Numbered from the stretch's first letter, positions 1-8,888 are shown. The stretch is DNA of 64,000 nucleotides from Halogeometricum sp. S3BR5-2 (GCF_031624635.1 NZ_JAMQOQ010000002.1:496001-560000), one strand, 5' to 3'. Notes: generated by a model not told the origin, from the sequence alone. Translations and numbers: made by a program.

Positions 1-641
1 GCGTTGTTCTCGTTGTGCGCGCCGAACTGGACGTTCTCCTCGCCGTAGTCGACGCCGCAGAGGACCCACTCGGGCGGGGACTGGTCCGTGTAGTAGCCGC
101 AGAGGTCGAACAGGTGGGTCCCGAAGTCGTAGAGGTTCGGTCCGCCTATCTCGACGCGTTCGAGCGATCCGATGGCGCCGTCGTCGAGCAACCGCTTGGC
201 CTCGCGGAACGGGCGGCCGAACCGCCGCTGGTGGTTGAACGTGAGTCTGACGCCCGCCTCCTCGCAGGCGGCGACCATCCGCTTCGCGTCGTCCCACGTC
301 TTCGCCATCGGCTTCTCGCAGTGGACCGCTTGCACCGAGTCGCTCTCGGCGCACTGAAGCACCACGTCGGCGTGGACCGAGGGCGGCACCGTGACGCTCA
401 CGATATCCGGCTGTACTTCCTGCAGCATCCGTTCGACGTCCTCGTAGACGGTGCTCTCCGCGAGACCCCACGTCTCCGCGAACGCCTCGGCGTTCGGCCG
501 GATGATGTCCACGCAGGCGGCGAGTCGGCAGTCGTCGAGTCGGTTGTAGGCGGATGCGTGTCGATACCCCATCGCGAAGCCGTCGGTGTCCGGGTCCTCG
601 GGGTCGGGACCGGTGCCGACGATGGCTACGTCGTACGTCAT
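1..641 (-). CDS. Gfo/Idh/MocA-family NAD(P)-dependent oxidoreductase, C-terminus cut by window edge
   Basis: Only the N-terminal 213 residues are present; the gene runs off the left edge. The ATG at 639-641 starts MTYDVAIVGTGP, a Rossmann beta strand followed by a glycine-rich loop, and an EKP motif lies near residue 110, the usual lysine-containing signature of Gfo/Idh/MocA sugar or inositol dehydrogenases. A later segment (ERVEIGGPNLYDFGTHLFDL) fits the start of the C-terminal substrate domain. Family members oxidise or reduce sugar and polyol hydroxyls with NAD(P); the substrate here cannot be told. The glycine loop carries an acidic insertion of roughly a dozen residues (PDPEDPDTDGF). Family call firm, function open. 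Confidence 0.85.
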   Translation of the reverse strand, partial: MTYDVAIVGTGPDPEDPDTDGFAMGYRHASAYNRLDDCRLAACVDIIRPNAEAFAETWGLAESTVYEDVERMLQEVQPDIVSVTVPPSVHADVVLQCAESDSVQAVHCEKPMAKTWDDAKRMVAACEEAGVRLTFNHQRRFGRPFREAKRLLDDGAIGSLERVEIGGPNLYDFGTHLFDLCGYYTDQSPPEWVLCGVDYGEENVQFGAHNENN

Positions 642-799
642 CGTACGGACGTAGTGTCCTCGACATATCAGTAGTAATGATATAACCGCCCACGTTTCGA
701 AGGACGGCGTCCCCTACTCGGGGTCGGAGAACGAGAAGCGGCGAATCCGACCGGTTCGACCGGTCGTCCGGTTTCGGTTTCACGGCGTACCGGGTCCGC

Positions 800-2020
800 T
801 CAGGACTCGTTGTACCAGATGTCGACGTGAGTGTTCGGCTCGTAGGACTTGCCGACGATGTCGAGTCGGCCGTCGCCCGTCATGTCGACGGCCTTCGCCT
901 CGTGCGTCTCGACGCCGGTGGCGATGACGTGCTCCTCGAACGTCCCGTCGCCCATGTTCTCGAAGATGAGGTGCTGGGGGTCGTCGTTCGTGTCGAGACC
1001 CATCTCCGAGACGTAGATGTCGGGCAGTCCGTTCCCGGTGAAGTCCTCTATCTGGAGCGAGTGGGGGCAGTACATGTCGTCTCTGAGGGTGTGCTGTTCC
1101 CAGTTCGGCGGGTCGAACCACGCGACGCGACCGGGGTGGTTGCCGAGGAGGGGAGAGTCGCCCTCGGTGAACACGACCTCGAGTTCGCCGTCGCCGTCGA
1201 GGTCCGCGACGGCCACGCGCGTCCAGTCCCACCCGGAGACGACCGTCTCGCGCTTCCAGTCCCCGGCCTCGGTCTGTCGGTAGACGTGGGTGCCGGCGAT
1301 GAGTTCGTTCCGCCCGTCGCCGTCGAGGTCGACGATGCAGAGGCCTTCGAGGTCGACCCCAGACTCGATGACGTGCTTCGTCTCCGCGGGCCACGGCGTC
1401 CGCCGCGGGTCGTCGGGGACGTCGTAGTAGAACAGCGTCTCGCTCTCCTGTGAGACGCCGACCAGTTCCGGTTTTCCGTCGTTGTCGACGTCGCCGAAGG
1501 CGAGGTCGTGGTACTTCTCGAAGTCGCTCCGGAGGAGGCGTTTCGTCCACGTCTTCCGCGGGTCAGCGGGTCGCTCGAACCAGTAGATGTCCCCGAAGCC
1601 GAGACCCTGCCCGACGACGACGTCCTCGGAGCCGTCGCCGTCGAAGTCGACCAGCGTGCTCCCCAGCAGTCGGAGTTCGTCGTCGTCGGTCATGTCGTGG
1701 CGCTCCCACGTCGAGTTCTCGTACCAGAACAGGTCCGTCTCGAACCGCTTGAAGAAGTATCCGGGGATGGACGAGCGTTCGACCGTCAGTCCCGGGACGA
1801 ACGTCGAGACGTCCGTCGAACCCATGCCGCCGACGATGAGGTCGGGACGGCCGTCGCCGGTGATGTCCGTCGGGTGGCAGATGAACAGGCGACCGCTCGG
1901 CGGGTTCGCGTCGATTGTCTCGTGTCGGAACCGAAACTCCGTGTCGCTCGTCCCCGGTTCGACGAGCTCGCCCGTCGCCGTCTCGCGACCGTCCGCGGCC
2001 GGAGAGGCCTCGTCGCTCAT
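800..2020 (-). CDS. FG-GAP/VCBS repeat protein, probable beta-propeller
   Basis: A 406-residue protein with about seven repeats of the FG-GAP/VCBS type, each carrying a calcium-binding-like loop such as DITGDGRPDL, DFDGDGSEDV, DVDNDGKPEL, DLDGDGRNEL, DLDGDGELEV, DFTGNGLPDI and DMTGDGRLDI. Seven such blades are the layout of a complete beta-propeller. I chose the ATG at 2018-2020, preceded by GGAG; the reading frame stays open for another 124 codons upstream, but that stretch is Arg/Gly/Pro-rich and does not look like haloarchaeal protein. No signal peptide or membrane segment is visible, so its location is uncertain. Family members usually bind ligands or surfaces; no enzymatic residues are apparent. 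Confidence 0.85.
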   Translation of the reverse strand: MSDEASPAADGRETATGELVEPGTSDTEFRFRHETIDANPPSGRLFICHPTDITGDGRPDLIVGGMGSTDVSTFVPGLTVERSSIPGYFFKRFETDLFWYENSTWERHDMTDDDELRLLGSTLVDFDGDGSEDVVVGQGLGFGDIYWFERPADPRKTWTKRLLRSDFEKYHDLAFGDVDNDGKPELVGVSQESETLFYYDVPDDPRRTPWPAETKHVIESGVDLEGLCIVDLDGDGRNELIAGTHVYRQTEAGDWKRETVVSGWDWTRVAVADLDGDGELEVVFTEGDSPLLGNHPGRVAWFDPPNWEQHTLRDDMYCPHSLQIEDFTGNGLPDIYVSEMGLDTNDDPQHLIFENMGDGTFEEHVIATGVETHEAKAVDMTGDGRLDIVGKSYEPNTHVDIWYNES

Positions 2021-2518
2021 CGCTCCGCTCCCGTCCGGGTCGTCCGGGCGCTCTCTGTCCGTCGGTTCGACGCGGCCGCGCGGATTCGATCCATTGGTCG
2101 CTAGTCGTCCAATCGGTGCTTTGTTATCCGCCGCGGAACGGACGCGAAACCGCGGCTTCAGCCCGGTCGTTCTCCCACCGCCGCGGATTCGAACGCCGCC
2201 GCCGCGACCCGGGCCCGAGTTCACCCCGTCGTCGCTCGGTCGCGTCCGCTCGGACCGCGGCGGCGCGCCGGCGAGCGACCCGCGGACGGAGCGCGCCGAT
2301 GCTCCCGAACGTTTGGCTCGACCTCCTCTCTTCGGCCCTGTCGTCGGAAATTTCCCCGCGGTTCCCTGCTCGCTTCGAGGGGATGGAAACACCCTGAGCC
2401 TCCGTTAATGGGACATTAACGGCACTGAAACGGACGGAGCATCCTCTGCGTCGCTCGCGGTCCGCGGCGTTCGCTCGGAGCGAAACGAAATACGAATTCG
2501 AAAAGAGATTACCGCGCG
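2021..2518. other. Intergenic region between FG-GAP gene and winged-helix gene
   Basis: About 500 bases without a convincing gene. Open frames exist on both strands but encode Arg/Pro/Ser-rich sequence unlike the acidic proteins around them. The only clear structure is the perfect inverted repeat at 2402-2422. An AATTC-rich stretch near 2490-2515 lies just downstream of the regulator's stop codon. Confidence 0.6.
2402..2422. promoter_or_regulatory. Perfect 9-bp inverted repeat, operator or terminator candidate
   Basis: CCGTTAATG and CATTAACGG flank a three-base spacer (GGA). It lies between the winged-helix gene (stop at 2519) and the FG-GAP gene on the same strand. It has no T tract, so a protein-binding palindrome seems more likely than a terminator. 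The link to either neighbour is inference. Confidence 0.45.
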
Positions 2519-2803
2519 TTACACGAGGTCCTTCGCGTCGAGGGTTTCCCACACCGACCGTCCCTCGTCCGTGATGCCGTAGACGCGCCCCTTCTTTCTG
2601 TCTTCGGACACCAAGAGCGTCACGTGCGACTGCTCGCGGAGTTGCTGTAGCGCGCGAGAGACGTGCGTGATAGAGCTCTCCGAATCCGCCGCGATGAGCG
2701 ACGGCGTCGCCGGTCCCTCCATGAGTCGCTTGAGGACGAGAACTCTGTACCGCGAGCTGATGATGTAACCGACGTCGTCCCACCTGCTCTTGCTGACGCT
2801 CAT
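2519..2803 (-). CDS. Winged helix-turn-helix transcriptional regulator (ArsR/MarR-like)
   Basis: A 94-residue protein that is essentially one winged-helix DNA-binding domain. The region from about residue 17 (SSRYRVLVLKRL) through TPSLIAADSESSITHVSRAL reads as helix 1, helix 2 and the recognition helix. VSEDRKKGRVYGITDEG is the beta-hairpin wing followed by the typical YxLTxxG-like end. There is no ligand-binding domain or metal-binding cysteine pair, so the signal is unknown. Start is the ATG at 2801-2803. It stands alone between intergenic regions; the FG-GAP gene downstream on the same strand is a possible but unproven target. Confidence 0.8.
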   Translation of the reverse strand: MSVSKSRWDDVGYIISSRYRVLVLKRLMEGPATPSLIAADSESSITHVSRALQQLREQSHVTLLVSEDRKKGRVYGITDEGRSVWETLDAKDLV

Positions 2804-3153
2804 CGGGTCTCCCCTCCGACGACGGCACCGAGCGCGTTCGCTCCTCTATTTTTTTCCGACCCGCACTGTCCCACGGTGCGGCCCGAAAACAGGCGAGTCG
2901 CCCCCCGGCGACGCCTAACTGCTCCCCCAGTTCGATTCTCCGCGATTTCTGGCATCGTCCTATGTTTAGTGTATCGTTAAATAAGATTTTCGGACACATT
3001 CTTTTTTTATTGAATGTTCTGTATTTGTGAAGTTAATCTCTTTAGATAGTAAATTATCAAATAGAGTTTGTGTCCGGCGCTCGGCTCGACGGTACGGTCG
3101 AACCCGGTCGGTCGGCGACCCGGAAACAGCGACGAAAGGCGAATCGACGTCGG
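2804..3153. other. AT-rich intergenic region upstream of the winged-helix gene
   Basis: About 350 bases between two minus-strand genes. Positions roughly 2955-3070 are strongly AT-rich (runs such as TTTTTTTATTG), unlike the surrounding DNA, and probably hold the promoter of the winged-helix gene and the end of the nitroreductase transcript. No gene is visible in it. Confidence 0.5.
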
Positions 3154-3846
3154 TCAGTCGTCGGAGGCGGTCGCCTCGGCGGCCGCGTCGGGGAGTTCGG
3201 TCGACGTGACGGGGTCGAACTCGTCGTAGTGGACGATTTCGTCCACCGAGCGGCGGTACTTGCGCTCGCGGTCCACGTCGGCCGCCCCGTCGGCGGGGTA
3301 GCCCATGGTGACGAGCATCACGGGTTCGTACTGGTCCCCGTCGATGTCGAGCGCCTCGACGACGGCTTCGGGGTCGAACCCGCCTATCGGGCAGGTGGCG
3401 ACACCCTCGTCCCACGCGGCGTTCATCAGTTCCGTGGCGGCGATGGTCGTCGAGCGAACCGTCCAGACCCGCCGTTCCTCCTCGGGGAGTTCGGACATCG
3501 CGGCGACGTTCTCCATGACGGCGTCGCGGGCGTCGTTGTTCGGGAGGTAGCCCTTCGCGACCCAGTCGTCGAAGACGGCCTCGGCGTGCGCCGCCGGGTC
3601 TTTGTTCCCGAGAACGACGACGGCGACGGGGGCGTCGGCGACGTGTTCCTGCCCGTTGGCGGCCGCCCGGAGCGCCTCCCGGTTGTCGTCCTCCGTGAGC
3701 ACGAGAAACTCCCAGGGCTGGAGATTGTAGCTCGACGGGGCGTACCGGACGCGTTCGAATATCGATTCGACGACTTCGGCGGACAGGTCCTCGTCGGCGT
3801 ACTGGTGCACGGACCGTCGGGACGTGACGACTTCGGAGTATTCCAC
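3154..3846 (-). CDS. Nitroreductase-family flavoprotein
   Basis: A 230-residue protein of the FMN-dependent nitroreductase family. The N-terminal SRRSVHQYADED matches the family's RRSxRxF phosphate-binding motif. RYAPSSYNLQPWEFLVL is the conserved APSxxNxQPW flavin loop, and the C-terminal half has ACPIGGF- and GYPADG-like segments that contact FMN in relatives. Such enzymes reduce nitro groups, quinones or enones with NAD(P)H, usually as dimers; the physiological substrate is unknown. The last 25 residues are an acidic Ala-rich tail. Start ATG at 3844-3846. It is a monocistronic-looking minus-strand gene followed by the AT-rich spacer. Confidence 0.9.
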   Translation of the reverse strand: MEYSEVVTSRRSVHQYADEDLSAEVVESIFERVRYAPSSYNLQPWEFLVLTEDDNREALRAAANGQEHVADAPVAVVVLGNKDPAAHAEAVFDDWVAKGYLPNNDARDAVMENVAAMSELPEEERRVWTVRSTTIAATELMNAAWDEGVATCPIGGFDPEAVVEALDIDGDQYEPVMLVTMGYPADGAADVDRERKYRRSVDEIVHYDEFDPVTSTELPDAAAEATASDD

Positions 3847-3948
3847 GCCGGATACTCTCCCCGCGAGGGAAAAAGAGCGGGCGACACCGGCGGTGCCCTC
3901 CGGGACCGCCCCCGTGCTCGCACCCCTCGTGGCCGGCGCGTAACCCGG

Positions 3949-4413
3949 TTACACCGACGACACGCCGTTCGCCCCCTCGGCGTCGTCCACCGGCGCCCGA
4001 GCGATGGTCACGGGGATGGGCGACCGCCGCGCGACGGCCTCCGCGACGCTCCCGAGGAGGATGCGCGAGATACCCTCACGGCTGTGGCTGCCGAGGACGA
4101 CGTGGTCCACCTCCCCCTCCCGCGCCACGTCGAGGATGGTCGCCGCGGGACGACCGACCTCGACTCTCGTCCCGACGGTCGCATCCGGCGGGAGAACCGC
4201 CCGCGCCTCCTCGAGCAGCGATTCGGCTCGCTCCCTGGCGTCGTCGTACCACTCCTCGGACCCCGAGGGGACCGCGCTCGCGCGCGACCCGTTCACGGGG
4301 TCGATGACGTGCAGCAGGGTGACGCGAGCGTCTCCCCACTCCGAGGCGGCGAACCGGAGCGCTTCGACGGATTGCGGCGACCCGTCGACCGGTATGAGCA
4401 GGTGTTTAATCAT
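3949..4413 (-). CDS. Universal stress protein, UspA family
   Basis: A 154-residue single UspA domain. It starts MIKHLLIPVDGSPQSVEAL (first strand and the Asp-containing ATP loop) and has the nucleotide-binding signature GSHSREGISRILLGSVAEAV, that is G-x2-G-x9-G(S), followed by the last strand PIPVTIAR. This is the ATP-binding type. Haloarchaea carry many copies, and individual roles are mostly unassigned. It lies between the nitroreductase and herA genes on the same strand with small gaps; no operon link is obvious. Confidence 0.92.
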   Translation of the reverse strand: MIKHLLIPVDGSPQSVEALRFAASEWGDARVTLLHVIDPVNGSRASAVPSGSEEWYDDARERAESLLEEARAVLPPDATVGTRVEVGRPAATILDVAREGEVDHVVLGSHSREGISRILLGSVAEAVARRSPIPVTIARAPVDDAEGANGVSSV

Positions 4414-4461
4414 ACTCCTAGTATGCTACCAATAGCCAAAAAGCTCTGCTCTCGCAGACGC

Positions 4462-6309
4462 TCACTCGCCGTGTCTCGTCACGCACGTCGACAGGCCGAC
4501 GAGTTCGACCGGTTCGGAGTTGTCGGGCGAGTAGACCACCATCTGCCCCTTCTCCATGTACGGCACTTTGTCTTCGAGGTTCGGCGGGATGTTGACGCTC
4601 TTGATGGCGTCCTCGTCGCCGAGGTTCAACACCAGCTTCGTGTTCACCTGCTTGAACACCGGTTCGGCCACGTCCTGCGGGTCTTGCGTGATGAGGAAGA
4701 GACCGAGCCGTTCTTTTCGCCCCTGCTTGGCCGCCTCGGTGAACTTCGAGACGACCTTTCTCGCCTGCACGTTGTCCGCGTCCGCGAGGAAGTTGTGCGC
4801 CTCGTCCATCCCGAGGACGAGGGGCGTCTCCTTTATCCGCTCGGACCGGGGGGCGTTCGACAGTTTGTCGTCGATGAGCATGCTCGACACGGCGAGGACG
4901 AACATCTCCTTGGCGCGACTCGTCGAGAGGTGGTAGGTGGGAATCACCGTCAGACCGCCCGGCCGGACGAGTTGGTGGTCCAACTCCGTGATGGGGCGTG
5001 CGGACTGGTCGAACACGCCGTTCGGGACGCCGCGGACGCGGCGCTTCACGGCGTCGTACGTCGCCTCGTGGACGCGTCCGGCCTCGTGCAGTTCCTCCTT
5101 CAGCGCCGGGTCGTCGAGGAACGCCAGGAACTCCTCGTACGTGCCCGCGTTCCCGTACTCCCGGAAGAACCTGCGCAGAAGCTCTTTCAGCGCCGGGAAC
5201 TGGTTCTCGTTGAGGCTGCTGCCGGCGACCAACCACGGCCGGTCGCGCGCCATCGAAAAGGGGATGGTGAACTCCACCTGCTCGGCGCGGTGGTTGTCGC
5301 CGCCGTACGGGACGCCGTCCTCCTTCGGCACGAGACAGAGCGTGTCGTCGTGACCGCCGTGCGCGACCCCCTCGCGTTCGTACCGCCGGGCGACCGAGTC
5401 CGTCATCTCGGGGTTGTCGTCGTGCATCTGGGCGTACTCGTCCTGCGGGTCGAACTGCACGACGGCCATCCGGGCGTCGCGCCCGTCGTCCATCTCGTAG
5501 GTTCGCTCGGAGTCGAGGAGTTGCCGCAGGAGGTTCTTCGAGGCGTGCGTCTTCCCGGACCCGGTGCCCCCGGCGACGAGGGTGTGTCGGAAGACGAGGG
5601 GGTCGCCGTCGGCGTAGTCGTCCTTGAGGCGGTAGTCGATGGTCGGCGGTTGCGCCGCCGTCCGCACCTTCTCGCCGCCGACGGAGAGATGACCTAAGAA
5701 AACGCCCTCCGCGGGAATCTTCAGCCCCGTCTTTATCTGCTCGGGGTCGGTCGCCTCCGCGACGACGGCGCCCGGTTTCGGGACTCGGTCGACCATCCGG
5801 CGCTTGAGTTCGTCCTCCTGTTCGAAAAGAACGGCCACGGGGTCCAGCGACGCCACGAACTTGTAGTCGCGCTCTTCGAACTCCTGTCGTCGCATCGCGC
5901 GCCGGGCGTGAATCTCCGTCGCGTCGTCGGTTCGGAACTCCTGGGCGTACTCCAACGCGGTGATGCGACAGAACAGCAGTTCGTCGTCGGGGTAGGGAAC
6001 TAAGAGATACTTGCCGAGACGCACGTCGTCGCGGTTGCCCGTCGTGACGAACGCGCGGAGGGCGGTGTCGTCGCCGTCCTCGGCGACGCGGAGACCCTGC
6101 GAGACGGAGACGGCGCCGATGCCGCGGTCCTCGCCCGCGGGCGCCACGTCGAATCGCTCGAAGGAGACCCCCTCGTCCGCCGCGTCGGACCCGGTATCCT
6201 CGGATTCTCCGTTTCCCCCCCGCTCGGCGGCGGATTCGTCGGCCGTCTGTGACGACGAGTCCCGGTCGGACCCGGACTCGAAGTCGGTGAAGTCACCGAG
6301 GTCGGACAT
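4462..6309 (-). CDS. herA: HerA-type hexameric ATPase/translocase (DNA end resection)
   Basis: A 615-residue ATPase with an acidic low-complexity N-terminus (about 50 residues), a small beta-barrel-like domain (about residues 55-210), then the RecA-like core with Walker A GGTGSGKTH near residues 247-255 and Walker B PLVLGMDEAHNF. The SKFTEAAKQGRKERLGLFLITQDPQ segment is typical of HerA/FtsK-fold motors. HerA pumps DNA into the NurA nuclease during double-strand-break resection with Mre11-Rad50. A nurA gene follows on the same strand 460 bases upstream, supporting the name. The GTG at 6319-6321 is an alternative start four codons earlier; I prefer the ATG at 6307-6309. Confidence 0.88.
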   Translation of the reverse strand: MSDLGDFTDFESGSDRDSSSQTADESAAERGGNGESEDTGSDAADEGVSFERFDVAPAGEDRGIGAVSVSQGLRVAEDGDDTALRAFVTTGNRDDVRLGKYLLVPYPDDELLFCRITALEYAQEFRTDDATEIHARRAMRRQEFEERDYKFVASLDPVAVLFEQEDELKRRMVDRVPKPGAVVAEATDPEQIKTGLKIPAEGVFLGHLSVGGEKVRTAAQPPTIDYRLKDDYADGDPLVFRHTLVAGGTGSGKTHASKNLLRQLLDSERTYEMDDGRDARMAVVQFDPQDEYAQMHDDNPEMTDSVARRYEREGVAHGGHDDTLCLVPKEDGVPYGGDNHRAEQVEFTIPFSMARDRPWLVAGSSLNENQFPALKELLRRFFREYGNAGTYEEFLAFLDDPALKEELHEAGRVHEATYDAVKRRVRGVPNGVFDQSARPITELDHQLVRPGGLTVIPTYHLSTSRAKEMFVLAVSSMLIDDKLSNAPRSERIKETPLVLGMDEAHNFLADADNVQARKVVSKFTEAAKQGRKERLGLFLITQDPQDVAEPVFKQVNTKLVLNLGDEDAIKSVNIPPNLEDKVPYMEKGQMVVYSPDNSEPVELVGLSTCVTRHGE

Positions 6310-6399
6310 GTTCTCGGACACGGTAGGCTGTCGTTAAAAATACCCATGGCTCCGAACTTCCCGCGCGTCTTTTTACGCCGGAAGACGTATCGCAAGGAT

Positions 6400-6741
6400 A
6401 TGCTTCTGGTTCGCGGTCACGGCGGCGGTACGACCCTCACGGGCACGATATTCGAACGCGGCGAGGAGGCGCCGTCGTACAAGGGGGCGCCCGACGAGGA
6501 CGCGCCGTACGTCTGGGTCTGCGACGAGTTCTACGAGGTGGAGAGCGGCGGGTCGGAGACGACGATAGACGGCCGAACCATCAACGTGGCGTTCGACTCG
6601 CCGATGCCCCGCGGGTTCGACACCCGCGACCAGGCCCTCGGCGCGGCCAAAGAACACGTCAGGACGCAGTTCGCCCGAGTCGGCGTCGCCGCCGAGGACG
6701 TGCGCATCGAAGTCGTCAAGAGCGAACCGGGCGCGGTCTGA
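6400..6741 (+). CDS. Small conserved haloarchaeal protein between herA and nurA
   Basis: A 113-residue protein beginning MLLVRGHGGGTTLTGTIFERGEE at the ATG 6400-6402; an in-frame ATG 18 codons upstream gives a basic, atypical extension. It has a short beta-rich N-terminal half (KGAPDEDAPYVWVCDEFYEV, with one Cys) and an acidic C-terminal half ending in VRIEVVKSEPGAV. I recognise no catalytic motif; it resembles uncharacterised haloarchaeal DUF proteins (possibly DUF7113, from memory and uncertain). It is convergent with nurA and divergent from herA. Its position suggests, but does not show, a link to DNA-end processing. Confidence 0.75.
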   Translation: MLLVRGHGGGTTLTGTIFERGEEAPSYKGAPDEDAPYVWVCDEFYEVESGGSETTIDGRTINVAFDSPMPRGFDTRDQALGAAKEHVRTQFARVGVAAEDVRIEVVKSEPGAV

Positions 6742-6772
6742 CCGCGTCGGGCCCCACCGCAGCGCTCTCCGC

Positions 6773-8029
6773 TCACTCTCCGGGCGCCCACCGCAGGTCG
6801 TCGTACTGTCGCACCGCGTCGGAGTCGAGGTTCTCCTCCAGTTTCCGTCTCAGTGCCACCTTCTCGCGCGCGCTGATCCGCGCCAGTTCGTCCGCCTTGG
6901 CGACGGCGTCCGGCGGTCCGCGGTTCGCGGCGACGCCGCTCAGCATCTGCGTCGTGAGTCGGCGGCGAACGTCCTCGTCGCGAGCGAACGCGAGGGGTGC
7001 CTCCACCCGGTAGAGCACGTCCGTGCGCGGGTCGTAGACGACGAAGAACGCCACCTCGTACAGGTCGGCGTCGAGTTTCCGCTCCAGTCCGAACGCGTCG
7101 CCGCCGGCGGCGAACGTGCGGTCGCATCCGCCGCGGGAGACGAACCAGTTGGTGAACGTCAGTTCGCCCGTCTCCCGCCCCTCGGTGCCCCGGTTGCCGA
7201 CGGCGCGGCGTTCGAGCAGTCGCGTGAAGAAGGCGGTGTCGTCGGTCCACGGCGCTTCCATTCCCCGCTCTCGCACGGCGTTCACGAGGTGCTTCGACGC
7301 GGGGTTCTTCACGAATCCGCAGAGCGGCACGTCCCGCTTGACGAACCGCTCGACCAGGCGGAGGTAGTTCTCGACCACCTGCTTGGGTTTGGCCTCCCGG
7401 GAGAGGTCGCTGAGTTCGCCGTCCCGCCCCCGCCAGTTCAGCAGTTCCTTCGGGTAGAGCGGCCCGTCGAGGACGAGGAGGTCCTCGACTTCGTCGGCGT
7501 GTTCGAGGGCGTGCGTGCTCTCGGCGAGGTACAGCGAGAGGGCGTGAACGACACCCTCGGCGAACCGGCTCACCCGGGGGGCCTGGATGATCCGCCAGCG
7601 GCAGTAGCCCTCGTCGCGCTTGCGCCACGGTTGGTCGAACGCCGTCGTCGCGTCGTTCGTGTGCGTCGTCGCCACGATGCTCCGGTGTCGGTGTAAGTCC
7701 AAATCGGAGGGGACGGCCGCCATCGCGGCCTGCGCCACGTCGAGGACGATACCGTTCTTGAACGTCGTCGGGTTGATGGTCCCCGAATCGAGGCCGTGGA
7801 CCGTCTCGAACGGCGACTCGGCGAGGGCGACGTCGTCGACGTCGGCGGTGCGCAGGCGCTTCCGTCCCACGGGTTCGAGCACCGCGCCGCCCTCGGGGCC
7901 GTAGAGGGGGTCCAGATACTCCTCCCAGACGGTGCGCGCGAGGTCGACGTGCTCGTCGTCGTCGACGTTCCGGGCGAGGTAAGTCGCGAGGTCCGCGATT
8001 CCGTCCACGTGGACGGGGTCGAGCGTCAT
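6773..8029 (-). CDS. nurA: NurA 5'-3' nuclease
   Basis: A 418-residue NurA-domain protein. The key acidic strand GLDSGTINPTTFKNG (Asp near residue 81) corresponds to the D-G/S motif that binds manganese in NurA, and a second conserved acidic site occurs in LLVLDGPLYPKEL. CGFVKNPASKHLV and WFVSRGGCDR fit later family motifs. NurA forms a dimer that is capped by the HerA hexamer and digests 5' strands at broken DNA ends. Start is the ATG at 8027-8029; the frame stays open 40 codons further, but that segment is basic and overlaps the promoter of the divergent HAD gene. Confidence 0.88.
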   Translation of the reverse strand: MTLDPVHVDGIADLATYLARNVDDDEHVDLARTVWEEYLDPLYGPEGGAVLEPVGRKRLRTADVDDVALAESPFETVHGLDSGTINPTTFKNGIVLDVAQAAMAAVPSDLDLHRHRSIVATTHTNDATTAFDQPWRKRDEGYCRWRIIQAPRVSRFAEGVVHALSLYLAESTHALEHADEVEDLLVLDGPLYPKELLNWRGRDGELSDLSREAKPKQVVENYLRLVERFVKRDVPLCGFVKNPASKHLVNAVRERGMEAPWTDDTAFFTRLLERRAVGNRGTEGRETGELTFTNWFVSRGGCDRTFAAGGDAFGLERKLDADLYEVAFFVVYDPRTDVLYRVEAPLAFARDEDVRRRLTTQMLSGVAANRGPPDAVAKADELARISAREKVALRRKLEENLDSDAVRQYDDLRWAPGE

Positions 8030-8147
8030 GGCCCACCCGTCGGCGCGCGCGAAGAAAAACCCCCGCGTCGTCGTCCGGTCGCCGGTCGTCGCTCGCCGGG
8101 GTCGGGCCGACGCGGCCGCGGGCGTCGTTACGCGAACGCGAACGGTC

Positions 8148-8834
8148 ATGGTGCTCGACCCCGTACGGGCGAGCGTGACTATCCGGGCGGTCGGGTTCGA
8201 CCTCGACTACACCCTCGCGATACCGACGCGAGACCGAGAGACGATTCTACGGGACGCCGCGACCGCCGCGGGTGCGCCGCCGCTCTCCAGAGACGCCTAC
8301 CTCGACGCACACAGCGAGCACCTGACGGGCGAGACGCGAGCGCCGATATTCGAGACGCTGCTCGACGCGCGCGGCTCGGACGCCGACCCCGACGCCGTCG
8401 CCGCGTCCTACCGCGAGCACATCGCCGACGCCCTCGTCCCCGTCGACGGGGCGGAGGCGTTCCTCGCGGACCTGCGCGAGCGCTACCCCGTCGGACTGCT
8501 TACCAACGGGCCGCGCGTCGCCCAGCGGGACAAACTCGCCACGCTCGGCTGGGAGGACGCCTTCGACGTGGCGCTCGTGACCGGCGAACTCGCCGCCGGC
8601 AAACCGAACGCGGCCGCGTTCGAGTCGCTCTTGGAGGCGTTGGGCAGCGAGGCGGGCGAGACGGCCTACGTCGGCGACGACGTGAACGCCGATATCGGCG
8701 GAGCGAGGGGGGCCGGCCTCGTCCCGATTCAGGTCGTCTTCGAGGGCGGTCCCGACCCCGACTCGCGCGCGGCAGCGCACGTCGACCGCGACGAACTGGT
8801 CGACCGACTGCCGGCGGTCCTCGACGCTCTCTGA
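8148..8834 (+). CDS. HAD-superfamily hydrolase (phosphatase)
   Basis: A 228-residue haloacid-dehalogenase-fold protein. Motif I is FDLDYTLA (nucleophile and acid Asp), motif II is the LLTNG segment, the conserved Lys is in AAGKPNAAAF, and motif III/IV is YVGDDVNADIGGARGAG. A helical cap of about 70 residues lies between motifs I and II, as in subfamily IA phosphatases. The substrate cannot be deduced. The ATG at 8148-8150 is chosen because it puts motif I close to the N-terminus; it is divergent from nurA with a 118-base spacer. Confidence 0.9.
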   Translation: MVLDPVRASVTIRAVGFDLDYTLAIPTRDRETILRDAATAAGAPPLSRDAYLDAHSEHLTGETRAPIFETLLDARGSDADPDAVAASYREHIADALVPVDGAEAFLADLRERYPVGLLTNGPRVAQRDKLATLGWEDAFDVALVTGELAAGKPNAAAFESLLEALGSEAGETAYVGDDVNADIGGARGAGLVPIQVVFEGGPDPDSRAAAHVDRDELVDRLPAVLDAL

Positions 8835-8888
8835 GTACGCTCTTCCAAGAGTACTTCTTCAAAAAGACGGGACGCGTGTCTCGAACGT

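Noticed and set aside
3070-5697. A very long plus-strand open frame (875 codons) across nitroreductase, UspA and herA
   Set aside because: It reads Arg/Val/Gly-rich low-complexity sequence opposite well-supported genes in all three places; it is a GC-driven shadow frame.
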